Source: Tribonema minus
Taxonomy: Eukaryota; Sar; Xanthophyceae; Tribonematales; Tribonemataceae
Reading direction: 5' to 3'
Assembly (NCBI GenBank): GCA_017506865.1
Contig: JAFCMP010000554.1
Location: 124,001 to 188,000 of the forward strand
DNA length: 64,000 nt
Within the stretch, counting starts at the first letter, position 1. Every line of letters begins with the position of its first letter. This document shows positions 30,801-41,890 of this stretch, piece after piece. Position numbers and translations under genes: made by a program. The notes under the pieces were generated by a model. The model saw only the letters and a list, made by a program, of their open reading frames with translations, was not told the DNA's origin and searched no databases.

Positions 30801-33406
30801 ATTCCTGCGGGAGACCCTCCCAAAACCGGTGGCCATATTCTTGGGTCAAAAAAACTGCATTTATGTCTCGTTGCGCTGCCGAAAAACGCATCCCTTCGTT
30901 TGGGTCAAAAAAACTGCATTTATGTCTCGTTGCGCTGCCGAAACACGCATCCCTTCGTTGGCGGGTGCGACAGGTGCGGTCGCAAGAGGCACAGGCGGGC
31001 GCAGTGCCCTGTTACCGGCAGCCGCGACGACGGCAACAGCGACAGCGGCAGTTGACAGGCAGCGCTCAGCAACTAAATGATGCAGCAGTGCTCAGTGGGA
31101 CAGGCCCTGCCCCGCTCACGCAGCTGATGTTGGACCGCAGCACATGCTGAGCGATGCCTGCTGTTCGCAACGCTCTGTGCAGGGAGTGATGCCTTTGAGC
31201 CATTTCTACTGCTCTGTGTTGTGTTGCACACGCAAGCTGCGACACCACAGCACCAGCCTTCGGAGACGTGAACAGGGCGGAAAACACGTTCCGAAGCCCC
31301 CGTGTAGAATGTGCAGAGGTGGCAGCACGCACGCACGGTTGCAGTATGGCACTATACGAGTAGAAGAACTTAAGCAGGTTGCGATTTTGAGGGTAGTATC
31401 GGCAAGCTTGAGATGTGACCTGCTTGTATCGATACGGACGCAATTGCTCAATAACTGATGTGCATAAACTGGCTCTGAGCTCCCGAGGATGTTTCAAGAC
31501 ATATGGGGGGGGGGGAGTATTTAAAGCACAGTCAGGGGCGGCAGGCAGCGCGCAGCTGGACAGTTGAAGTAGCCTGTGCGATTGAAGTTTGGCATCGTAG
31601 AAGCCTGTGAAGCATGGCACGCGGCGCACACCTGTTCCCCGAGCGGCGCCTGCGGCACCTCCCGCCCGTTGATGACCTGTATGGGCTGCATGTCCCCCAT
31701 GGCACCCAAGAACATGCCGAACAGCAGCCCCATCCCAAACCCTGCAACAGAACGCAGGAGCGAGGGCGAGCTACTTTAGTGTCTTCAGCTGAGCAACATC
31801 ATTGCCACTATGCGAAGAGCGCTGCTGCAAGAAACGCAGGAGTGCCGGCAGCGGCGGAGGGGAGGGTGGGCACCGCAGTGTCATCCACTGAGCAATTTAG
31901 TCACTCGTTCTGCAGTGGTGGGGGTAATCAATAATTATTTTTTTATTCCTTTTGATGTTGCAAACTTGTGGGAACAGCGCTGCTGCAGACGACGCAGGAA
32001 TGCAAGCGGCGGCGGAAAGACGGCGCTGTGGTGTCATCGGGTGAGCGATGGGTTAGGGTTAAGGTTAGGGTTCGAACAGCGCTGCCGCGAAAATCACACA
32101 GGAATGCCGGCAGCAGCGGAGGGTGAGCTGCTGTAGCGCCGTCCGCTAAGAGCCACGCAAGCAGCGTCAACAATGCTGGCGGTGAAGGTTGGGCAGCCGT
32201 AGGTTCATCGCATGAGCAACATGCCAACAGCGTCAAGAATGCCGGCGGCGGGGGGTGGGCTACTGTGGTGTCATCAGCTGAGCACTGTGCCAACTTAGGG
32301 ATGAGATTAGGTTTAGGATGGGGTTAGGGTTAGGTGCTTGCTGCTTCCTGATCGCTGCTGCGCGTCCGCCGGCTTTCGCGTTACAGCAGCACTCATCTCA
32401 CGCGTCTCGCGGGCAGACCTCGCAAATAATGCTCCTTGCGCATTGCGGCGCGCCGGCGGCATGCGTGCACCACACCGCGCCCGCAAGCAGCGTCGCCATC
32501 GGGCGTAACGCGCAAGTACTTGAAGTACCTCACAGGCGTGTGCGCAAGTGATGGTGCCGCCGGACCTGGCCTTACGCATACGGTATGTATCGCTGTGATG
32601 TGAAGCGATGTGGACCCCCGAGATGTGATGTCATATAACTGATATGCCAAGCAACGTGTGTCGCACAATTGACATCGCGAGCAACGCCAACGTCCGCTGT
32701 CATTGTTGCTGCGCCGTGTACGGGAGCGGCACGTGATAACCCTGAATGGGCTACGCAGCATGGGCTATCCCAGCACCAGCTGCAGTTCCAACACTTCCAC
32801 TTGAAGTATCGTACAGAGGAGTGTGCAAATGATGGTGCCGCAAGACGTCACGTCACGCGCACGGTGTGGACCACTGTGATGTGAAGTGACAAGCTATGCA
32901 TGGAGCTGAATGGACTGCGCAGCATTGGCAATTCCAACAAGAACTCGTGCATGAAACATGCGTCTGCCGCAGGTGCCGCAGTGCCGCTCCTCAACCGCCC
33001 TTGCCGGCTATAGCAGCAGCTTCAACCCATCAACACACCGCGCTATGCACTGCCTTCATCTTCGCGCGAGCGGAAACTGCCACTCCACAGGCTTTACCTC
33101 AGCAAACAGGATTGCGATTAGAGGTACAGGTGAGGTTAGGGCAGAGCGTCATGCACCAGCAAGGGGGGGCGAGCAAGACAGGTTACCATCAGGGTTAGGG
33201 GTAGGGTTAGGGCAGAGCGTCAGGCACCAGCAAGTGGGGGCGAGCAAGAAGGTTAGGATCACCATTAGGAGTAGGGTTAGGGCAAAGCGTCACGTCAGCA
33301 CGGGGGGGCGAACGAGCTCACCTCCTGCAGTGCCCATAATCAACCGAGCCCCGCAGCTCTCTCCCAGCGCTGGCGGTTGCGGCGGCATCGTCCCCCCCGT
33401 GCGCAT
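27847..33406 (-). CDS. TIM22: TIM22, mitochondrial inner-membrane carrier translocase subunit
   Basis: Four exons on the minus strand: 33406-33322, 31741-31632, 29884-29764 and 27983-27847. They give 150 residues and every phase matches. Family marks in order: LGESCGARLIMGTAG (first helix start), FGMGLLFGMFLGAMGD, SLGMAKNFASFSAIFMASEC with EKMRGK, then the Tim17/22/23 signature NSVYGGCITGMAFGIKAGPK and AAFSAVIDAVMG. Small size and four predicted hydrophobic helices fit Tim22, which inserts carrier proteins into the inner membrane. An in-frame ATG at 33388 is an alternative start. The introns are unusually long for the coding length and consist largely of tandem echoes, several carrying TTAGGG repeats. 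Dispersed-repeat copies lie just outside both ends of the gene. Confidence 0.9.
28030..28500. repeat. Tandem array, about 95-130 bp units, in TIM22 intron 3
   Basis: Four to five units share caagttcaatgcggagggaa, gcgcatgagcggtcg-gatg, ccagtgttcaatttcatctt and accgacctcacgccacgtt. Not traceable to a TIM22 exon. Confidence 0.8.
28583..28613. repeat. (TG)n microsatellite
   Basis: About 30 bases of alternating TG/TATG in TIM22 intron 3. Confidence 0.9.
28618..28746. repeat. Direct repeat, about 67 bp, two copies
   Basis: Both copies contain taggtggaggtttcactttg and acgtggcggacgagtt. Nearly identical, so recent. Confidence 0.9.
28772..28800 (+). repeat. Interstitial telomere-like (TTAGGG)n
   Basis: Four uninterrupted TTAGGG-type units, immediately right of the 67-bp repeat and inside TIM22 intron 3. 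The cleanest telomere-like run in the window. Confidence 0.9.
29460..29763 (-). repeat. Echoes of the TIM22 exon 3 end/donor, with telomere-like units
   Basis: Copies of the exon end cgtgcttgccgcgcat plus donor occur near 29470, 29584 and 29695, before the true junction at 29764. CCCTAA-type blocks (29535-29550, 29620-29665, 29718-29750) fall in each unit, so the telomere-like sequence was copied with the junction. Confidence 0.75.
29885..30335 (-). repeat. Echoes of the TIM22 exon 3 acceptor, with TTAGGG units
   Basis: The unit ggctctggcctg (exon start plus CAG acceptor) followed by TTAGGG repeats and a block with gcgggtgtcgggcaag recurs at 30096. A 100-base block with acacggatggtgtgcaca and atgcgtgtcct recurs at 30005-30090 and 30240-30325. 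Period about 215 bases. Confidence 0.75.
30842..30960. repeat. Direct repeat, about 61 bp, two copies
   Basis: Nearly identical adjacent copies containing gggtcaaaaaaactgcattt, atgtctcgttgcgctgccga and acgcatcccttcgtt. Recent duplication inside TIM22 intron 2. Confidence 0.9.
31742..32290 (-). repeat. Tandem echo array upstream of TIM22 exon 2
   Basis: About five units of 100-130 bases share cgcaggaatgccggcagc, ggcggagggtgagct-like and gtgtcatc-ctgagcaa blocks, starting from the acceptor side of exon 2 (31741). A TTAGGG run at 32050-32072 interrupts one unit, and another follows at 32295-32335. Confidence 0.7.
33128..33320 (-). repeat. Echoes beside TIM22 exon 1 donor, with TTAGGG units
   Basis: Three units of about 60 bases contain ttagggcagagcgtca, caccagcaaggggggcgag and an acaggttaccatc-like block. 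The last unit abuts the exon 1 donor at 33321. Confidence 0.7.
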
Positions 33407-33862
33407 GTCCCATGCTTTCACGGTTGGTAGAAACTGTGGAGTGCACGGGGGGGGGGGGGGGCAGCCTGAGCATACATAAGCGTGGGGGGCGGCAATGTGC
33501 ATGCACATACCTACAGTACAAGCATGCAACGCAGCAGGGCTCGGGATGCTGGCAGCGACTCCTGAGCGCGGTGAGATGAGGAGGGGTGTGTATGTAGCCG
33601 AGAGACACGAGCGTCGTGTGACGCCGCACAGGCGACTGTGGAATCCGCGCTGACTGCGCTTCGCCTGCTGCAGCGCTGAACAGCGCTGTGGTGATGTAAG
33701 AGCGGCAGGGCAAGCCTGGCATCACACGTATGCCAGGGTTACACGGCAGCCATGAACTTGTGTCCGAAGCTAGGCGAAGCGGACCGAACTGTCACAGGTG
33801 GCAAAAAGTGCCTGTGGCGTGCACTAGCTAAGTCCGAGGATTCGCATGCAGTACAGTACCAT

Positions 33863-33934
33863 ATGGAAACGAATCAGAAGATCGTAGAGCTCTACTTAGG
33901 TGACAAGGAGTGGTTAGCCGCAAGTGCCTTCATG
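33863..33934 (+). repeat. Dispersed repeat family, copy 5
   Basis: Contains atggaaacgaatcagaagat, cgtagagctctacttaggtg, gacaaggagtggttagccgc and aagtgccttc. Same orientation as the copy at 21925. It could be read as a short ORF segment (METNQKIVELYLGDKEWLAA), which recurs in degraded form in other copies, so the family may derive from a coding element. Confidence 0.75.
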
Positions 33935-34295
33935 GTGCGAGTATGACCCTGGCATGAGCTAACACCATACATACAGTATGCGCAGCATTCGCTCATAGAA
34001 CAGGGACGCCAACCCTAGCCCTGAGAGCACACACGCCTCGCTTCAACTGTTGGCGATCTCTGCTGCCAGGGCATCCTAGCGCTGCTGCCCTGACGACGCC
34101 TTTACATACGAGCAATCCTTCGACACGAACTACGTAGATGTGCCAGATATTTCGCAACAGACCCGTCAGGCGGCACATCTCAGGCGCATGCCGTTCTCAG
34201 ATCGCCAGCTCGCAAAAAAGCCTGTAAAGCATGCTCCTGAGCATTTCTTGCCTCGCACCTCTTCGTTGAGCCAAGCCATCTATGTGTGTGCCGCT

Positions 34296-34375
34296 TCCTC
34301 GTTACATTAGCGTTAAGCACAGCGCAGAGCCAATCTCTCGTTACATTAGCGTTAAGCACAGCGCAGAGCCAATCT
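34296..34375. repeat. Perfect 40-bp tandem repeat, two copies
   Basis: cgttacattagcgttaagca followed by cagcgcagagccaatctc, repeated head to tail without visible changes. Confidence 0.9.
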
Positions 34376-36628
34376 CGCTGATAATAACGCCTACTGCCGG
34401 AGACTGTTATTGTGCTTTGTGACTCTGCCCTGTCCTCGCTCGAAATAGGAATCGAAAGGCACACCAAGTGCTCCCAACAAAACGCGCTGCGGTCTGGCTA
34501 CGACGAATGCACACGTGTGTCGAATCCGGGCACACATGTCCTTCAGCGGGCGCAGCATGTTCAGCGCGACGTACTTTAAGCAGCAAAGGTCGTCCTCCAA
34601 GCTCTTGCTCCGTTGATGGGCTGAGGCCACCACCCACTGTCCACCGTCCAAGCCGGTCTGGGCTCTCGGATCCTTGTGAGCCTCCGCTGTGCATTCTGAG
34701 CAGAGTGCTGCCTCTCTCTGTATGGGGCGTTGTCGGGCTCGGCTCCTCTTTCTTGTGCACCATCTTGTTTGCAACGAACTTCACCTGTGAAGTTTGAAGT
34801 TAACTATCAGCGTGCGCAGCATCAGGGGTATCTGTAATTGTAGGACCAGACAGGGTCCAATCAGACAAAGTCCAAATCGGGCTCCAGCAAGACCATGGGC
34901 CCGCGATGACCAGAGCCAAAATTCGCAAGGCACGAACAACTTGAAGTATCAGAAGTTTCCTTCGGCGGTCTTCGTGGTGAGGTGTTGAAGTGCAGGCGTT
35001 TTCAAATGCATTGGTGCCACAGAAAAACAACATGTCGGTGATAACTCGAGTTGAAACTTGGGGCAATAATTCTAGTCACTATGAAATGCACCCGACAAAA
35101 TTTTTAAATATGGTCAACTGGCCAGTACCGGTATACCGAAGAAATGCAATGCATGCCATTGGACATGTCGGCAATTTTCCGGAACGCGCAATGATGGTAT
35201 ACCAACCTCAAGCTGTACGAATGAGGTGGATCGTGCACACCTGGCAGCGTTTTGAGCTTCAAAATCTTCCAACAGTCTATGGCATGCGATGCTGGCACAC
35301 ACAGTCAACCGGTGACCAGCTGGCAGACTGTGTGCACTAAGATGACATTACATTTTGGACAGACTGTCAGAATGCTGATAAATTTCAATGTGACATATTC
35401 TGAAGCAAAATAGTCAAGTTGTGTTGCTAGTGGCCTGTGGCCAAGTGTGGCCTTCGCATACATCAACAGTAGTTAAACTTTGCATCACAATTAATGTTGA
35501 GGCCTGGCCAGTGTTCATGTTCTGAATCAATTTTGAGACAAGACCTCTCTTGTAGATATTTTAACGAAGAGAGGAGTTTGCAGTAGCTGCTGCTGTCTTT
35601 CAATTTATTTCTAGTCAAATGCACATTGTTCAACGACATTCACATGTGTTTTTAAAAGCACAACAATCATTATTGTCATTGACATACTCGAATGAGCAGG
35701 AAGTTCATTTGAAGTTTCAACGTCGAAGTTCACACCTGCGCCCAGCGAGTCCTGTTTCACAAATAATCAGGACCTGGCCCTGTTTTTTTCGCATAATGAT
35801 AGTACGCTTTGAGGTTGAATATATTAATGACCCTGCCACGCCGATACTACTGGCAGGTAGGTTTCTAAATTTCTATTATGGAAAAAATCAATTTGTTGTA
35901 TGAAGTTTTGCAGCTCAATGACATCTGGCTGCAGTTCCTGAGAGTGTGCAGTTATAACTTACTTAATTTCTACTATGCTATGGGCAGGCCATCAATGTTG
36001 TGATCAGCCATGGCAGTACCGCAGTAATAAATAAATCTGCCTCTCCGTCACTTTAAAATCATCATGGTGATATATATACATCATCATGATATATATATAT
36101 TTAGTATACACACTGTGTACATGTGCACAAAACCTGCAGCTTCAACTAAATTCTGAATATAAACTTGAAGGAGTTGATTTTTTCTTCACAAAAGCTTGCA
36201 CTGCTGGCAGTGCCACAGTCACTGTGGCCGGTCAAACTTTGAATGAACAGCTTTTTGTTTGTTTGTCAGTGACCGCCAGTTGTGTCTGACAATGTGTCAT
36301 ACGGTATAAAAATTGTGCACTTGTGCCATGGCCGGGGGCCAGGGATACGATACTTGTTTCAAATTGATAGAAGTATACTATAAAGTAGTGCACGGTAACT
36401 ATTGTCTATCGTCGGTCAAATCAGGTTCTGCTGACTCAGCTCGCTCGAGCCATCATTTAAATTTCAAATTGTTCCATTGTTACCTGACTCGAGCGTACTC
36501 GAGCGTTACTCATCCGCAGGCCTCAGGCTGCCAGTACACATACAAGCCAAACGGTTTTTGAAGTACACTGCAGTAAAGAATTAGTTTGAATATTTATGTA
36601 TAAAATAATAAGCCACTTGTATTTTATT

Positions 36629-36810
36629 TCATGAACTATTTTTATAATTTTTTTTGTTGAACTGCCCAGTGCCTAGCAGTTCTGCCGCGCTTCTGCCAGA
36701 CATGCAGGCCAGCGCGCACAGCACTTCAAACGGCTTCGCGCTTGGGTACTTCAGCACCGACAGCATGGTGCGCACTAGGGCCATGCTTCGCTGGTCTAGA
36801 TGCTGCTGTC
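36629..36810 (-). pseudogene. Possible tyrosine-recombinase/telomere-resolvase-like remnant
   Basis: The C-terminal part of a 288-codon minus-strand frame reads LVRTMLSVLKYPSAKPFEVL then CALACMSGRSAAELLGTGQF. The pattern hydrophobic-A-(T/S)GR-xx-E-(I/L)L-x-TG-x-F resembles the first catalytic arginine region of protelomerase-like tyrosine recombinases. Nothing recognisable follows: the frame stops soon after in AT-rich sequence, and the rest of the frame is Gln/Ala/His-rich. If real it is a truncated fragment. Confidence 0.25.
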
Positions 36811-38591
36811 GTTGGGGCGAGTGTGGCAATGATTGTAAGAGTTGAGACGGTGTATGTGCAACGGCGTCAACGGCGTCCGAGGCCGCTGGCCTACGTTCGT
36901 GTTGTTGTTGGTGAACAGTTGCGGACGCAGGACCTGGTGCAGGTGCAAGTGTCACGGTGATAGCGGCATCAGCACTGCGACTAATGGTGTTTGACAGGCC
37001 AGTGCGGACACAGCGTTTTCGCATATAATGCATGATCAAAGCTATCAGGCAAGCGCGCACCAAAGCAGCCTGATGTTGCCGAGATCTCGAGATGACAATC
37101 CGTGGCCAAGTTGGAGTCAGTGCGTGGGGCACCGGTGTGCCGTTATCCTCTGTTAGTCCTCTCGCTTGTACCCTGTTGGTGCTGGACCACACACTGTGTT
37201 GGGCACTGTGATGGTGCCCTGTGATAGTCGTGGTGGTGGCAGAGGCCGTGGCATGAGATTGAAAGACTCCTTCCTCTTGGTCGTCATGATGCTGAACATG
37301 GCTGCAGCATGAGTGGTATGCATTGTGTAAGCAACATTTTTTTAGAGCTACATCTGCCACTGGTAGCCCCAGCGCCACCGCCCTGCCTGCTGGTGGCTGC
37401 TTGCTGCTGTGCCGCATGCATATGCAATCGATACAAGCGTCAAAAAAGTTGTTGCAAGTCCACACAGACACTAGCCGAAGGGCAATATGTGGCACATATG
37501 TGGCTCATATGCCACCGCCAGGTGGGGGCGCTTAAGGAGCCTCAGGGCGGAAAACGTCCCCCACTTTCATATCTCTCTCTCTCAAAAACTATTTCATGAA
37601 AATTAATCATTTTAAAAACATTTTTCAAAATCATTTTAAAGAAAAAATTTAAAAAAACATTCAAAAAAAAAACATTACATGTTTTCAAAAAATATATATG
37701 ATCTACTACGACTCTATAATTTTCGCGAAAGGTGACAGACAAAGCGTAAAATCGCCGAGAAGGTTTGAGCGGGTGAAAGCAAAAACACTTCGTCGGTGGT
37801 GTGGTCCATGGTGATGGGATGGTGGCGGCACAGCGTCCACCGCAGGTGAACGAAGCGTGGCTGCGCGTGTGTCGCTGTTCAACATGATGCCACCAATTCA
37901 AGCTGCGAACGATCTTGTTTTGCTGAACAGGAAGCAATACGTTACAGTAGTATTCGAAAGAATAGTCTGTTGAAAGCTTCACCAGACGCCACACACGACA
38001 TGTCCTGCGAGATCGCCATCATAATTGTGGTGACTGGCAGTCACTGCGGTATCCCAGCTCACAGTGTCGACTCTTCAGGAGTGAGGGGCTGCTCCATTGC
38101 CGAAGTTACAGCCTAAAGCCTGCAAGTGTTGCCTTGAGAGAGCAGCGGCGAACGCAACTAATCTCAGTACAGAGGCATGGCGCCGGTAAACGGTGGTGCA
38201 AAAGCAGACAAAAAGGCTTTGCCTCGGAGTCCTCCAAGCATACTAGTAGATCGCGTATTTTTTTGAAAAACTATCAATAGGCGAACACAAGCAAATAATA
38301 ATAATATATTACATGCAGCTGAGCGCGGCTGCCATTCAACTTGTCAATGACTTGACAATATGGGCACAACCCTTCAATAACTATGTACTGTCAAGTTGAC
38401 TCAGCGCCCTGGCCACCTCAAGGCGTGCTTGAAGTTTGTGCTGGCAACACACATTTATCATCCTGAAATGCCGCTCCACGACAGGAGCATGATGCACGGC
38501 GCCATAATGACAATGATTTCTGACTCGTTTCTTAGCCTGTAAAATGAAATGACTGTTTTTGTCTTGCCTTGCATGAGACGCTCAGGGTGGC

Positions 38592-38801
38592 ATGGCAAGA
38601 CGCCTCTCAGACTGGTGTTTCTGCCCTGAAAATCGCGGCTTTGCGGGACCCAGTACGCGTTGCCTACAGACAGGCGCAGCTGTCAGCGCTTTGGGTCCTG
38701 ATATATTGGTGTGCATCAATCCGCGCGGCAAGCGTGGTGGTGACGAATGGCTCACCAACGGGCAAGACATCCGCTATGCTGGGCATGGGCGCAGGGCACA
38801 G
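38592..38801 (+). CDS. Candidate isolated exon, unidentified
   Basis: The frame reads WCFCPENRGFAGPSTRCLQT, then ALGPDILVCINPRGKRGGDE and WLTNGQDIRYAG, ending at a strong CAG|GTAAGT donor. GC-rich compared with its surroundings, which favours coding origin, but no partner exon was found. Confidence 0.25.
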
Positions 38802-40999
38802 GTAAGTTAAACTTAACAAATGAAATTGTGTTGTCATTGACAGTCATTGCATGCACTGGCAGTGCAGGCTTTCACATGGCAAATGCAAACCACATGAAGC
38901 CACGGTGACCATCAGTGAATTTGTTTGACAGCCAAGGCGGCCCTGCGGCGACTGACCGGGAAGCTTGAGGCTTGAGCCAGCTACTTCAAGTTGACAATGT
39001 GTTGTGGTTTGCAAGTTGAACCTAGCAACCTAGCGTACCAGCAGTATCATTTCAAATAGTTACAGTACAATGAAAAATATGAGATTGATGCATGAAATAA
39101 GAAGGAATTCATATTATTAATTTACAAATTTGGTCATTCATTGATGGAATAAAGGTTGTAGGCGACAGTCACTGTCACAGTGGTATAATACTATCATCAT
39201 GAATAGGCCCATCTGGCATCATATCACCCCATAATGGTACATCACATTATTGTTTTACCGGTATGTTTTATAAAATAGTGAGCACAATCGGTCAGGGACC
39301 GCCGGGTCGTCTTTCAGTTCTTTTTGTGTGTGAATAAATTGAATGGCTTTCAATTTGCTTATACCAGAAGTAAATAAAATGAAAATCGTGGAATAGGTGT
39401 AGCAAAGTCTGCCGATTCAATCAAGTCTTACTAAAAGAGCATACGCTGCTCTACAAGCGCCATCATGCGGCACCAATAATAAAAAGCGCAAGCTGGCATG
39501 ATGATACTTTCTGGTTGCCACTAATGCACAGTGGCTGTAACTTTTCCAGCCGAGGCAGGGAACCCAGGATGATGTGACAGACTGAGGTAAAGCATGCTGC
39601 AAAACATCATCACGTTTGTGGGTGCATTGCCTTTTCAGCGAAGTGGGTGCACTGAACGACTCTGAGTCAGTTGAAGGATTCCGAATCAATATTTTGCACA
39701 TTAGGTAAGTTAATCTTAGTTGAATTTCAAGACATGTTACGTACAGCTCTGACGTTAACTGCGCATTGCTGCAGTACTGTTCACTGGCAGCTGCTGGCAG
39801 CAGTCACTGTGCCTTGTTCGCCCACATTGCATTTTCTTATGCGAGTTCCCGCAATGGTTGACACAACTGTGAGTGATACAGGTCTTAGAATATTCACTAT
39901 CATCGAGTCAACAAACTTTGAAACAACGAACCAATATGTCAGTGACTCTCTGTGCTTTGAGGCGAACCACGACCAGCTGCACCTTGCAACATTATAAACT
40001 TGGTTAAACTTTGAATTTCTTATAACAGTGTAGTCATTATTCAATCGAAGTTCTTGACTGTTACACTAACAGTAATAATTATTGCTGCAGTTTCGCTTTA
40101 GTAATATTATGGTCCTGCCAGTGAGAGTGATCATCTTCAATGATTACCATTGCAAGTGACTGCTGCTGTTATTTTGTCAATGAATTCAACCCCTGCATGT
40201 ATTTGTAAGCTTCACTGAGCGTTTAACTTAACTTTGAAAGCTGCAACAATCAAGAATTCCCTGGCAATCATGATGCCCATTGGGCCAACTAGTGCTTGAC
40301 AAGGGAATGATCTACGACGTCGGGCGTCACACCATGAAACCCTAATGCAAGTAGGGCAAGCCATGGTGATGGGCCAACTAGTGCTTGATAAAAGTGTATG
40401 CATGAATTATACTTCTATATTTAGAATATTATTATTATAATATGCGTATATAGTTATTATATATTATAATAGCTGTCGTGTTCAACTTGTAGCTGAAGCC
40501 TATCATACTAATACTAATCATTATCATAATTGCAAACTTTAAGGATGTCGCGCTGCATGACATTGTCTACAAACCTGTGACCAGTTCTAACTGGCGGTGC
40601 CTCCGGGGCCCAGTGGCGCTCGAAGTGACTCTCTGAGAAAAATTGTCAAGCAGGTTGTCAGACTGAGTGAGGTACAGTGACTCAATGAGAAACTTACGAT
40701 AGGAAGGAATTTGTGAAGCAGGGAATCCTCGTATTATTGGAGGGCACCACAATTTTTTTTCCCGGCAAGCTGACATGCCCTGGGAAATTATCCACAGGCT
40801 GAAATGAAAGAGCTTCATGATGATTATTACCTTTTACTGTAAAATATCAAAAATTGAACTAGTAGTACATCATCATCCTCTCCACAATCTGATTTATCTT
40901 ATAAGCATTTTACTTGAAGTTGAAGTTGAAGTTGAAATGTAAGCTCAGCAATCTCCCAATCACGACGATGTTGTGTTGATTTCGAGATCTCAAAACGTT

Positions 41000-41410
41000 A
41001 ATGTAGGTGAGTGAGGCCTCGATCAAGGCCACCGGCAATTATTTACCGATAGGGTGCACACGCTTGCCGAACCGGGTTTTCGGCATGCAGACATGCCATT
41101 GCAGTGCCCTGGAAAATTGTCCACAGGCTGAAAGGGCTTCACCTGTTTACTTTGAAATATCAATAAAAATTGAACTCGTAGTTCACCATCATCCTCTCCA
41201 CAATCTGAGAATTATTTTACTTAAATGTGAAGTTGAAGTTGAAATGTAAGCTCAATAATTCCACTATTACGACGATGCTGTGGTTGATTTTGAATTCCAG
41301 AAAGTTGATGTGGGTGAGGCCACGATCAAGGCCACCGGCAATTACTTACTATTTTTGAAGGCGCACATGCCTGCCAAACCCGGTCCCTCGGGGCATGAAA
41401 TTGTCTTGAT
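41000..41410 (+). repeat. Direct repeat, about 305 bp spacing, exon-like
   Basis: Two copies of a block (about 40990-41105 and 41295-41400) contain gatcaaggccaccggcaatt and, further on, gcatg-cagac / cctcggggcatga. Both encode ASIKATGNYL/ATIKATGNYL. A caacctgagat-like block with cctctccacaatctga also repeats (40874 and 41193). Looks like a duplicated exon with flanking intron. Confidence 0.6.
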
Positions 41411-41764
41411 GATTCGCAGATCGTCTGTGAAAATTCTCACATCAATGATGATCCCAGACTGCAAGTTGCACTTTTTGAAGTTCTACAAGTTGTACAACAA
41501 AGAAACTGACATTACATGTGTTGCAGTCCTGGGTTGCTGCAGCTGTTATTATAGTCTAGCACACCTGCTTGTTGACAAGTTGCTTGCCAGCTTACCAGCT
41601 TGAAGTATTACTAAGTAGTGCGGGGCTACTAAATTCACTGACTGCAGAAATCACCAGGTCCTGCTGCCAGTGAGTTACTGCACCTGCCAGTAATCATAAT
41701 GATTATGTCATGATATATATCGTGGTCCTGGACCAGTAGATTCAACAGAACTTGCATATTATGC

Positions 41765-41890
41765 TCAGCACACTGCAGCTGAGTCAGATGCAGACTACTG
41801 CTGCAACTGTAACAGTTAAACAGATGCAGCAGCAGCTGACTCAGTCTGCTGCAGCAGCAGCAGCAGTCTGCATCTGTCTAACATGATGCA
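41765..41890. repeat. Inverted repeat with CAG cores
   Basis: cagatgcagactactgctgc is mirrored by gcagcagcagtctgcatctg about 75 bases later, with gcagctgagtca and cagctgactcag nested around. It could fold into a long hairpin. Confidence 0.6.

Noticed and set aside
34391..34784. Two overlapping minus-strand frames of about 125 codons
   Set aside because: Neither frame shows a motif, splice-site agreement or a clear coding bias over the other.
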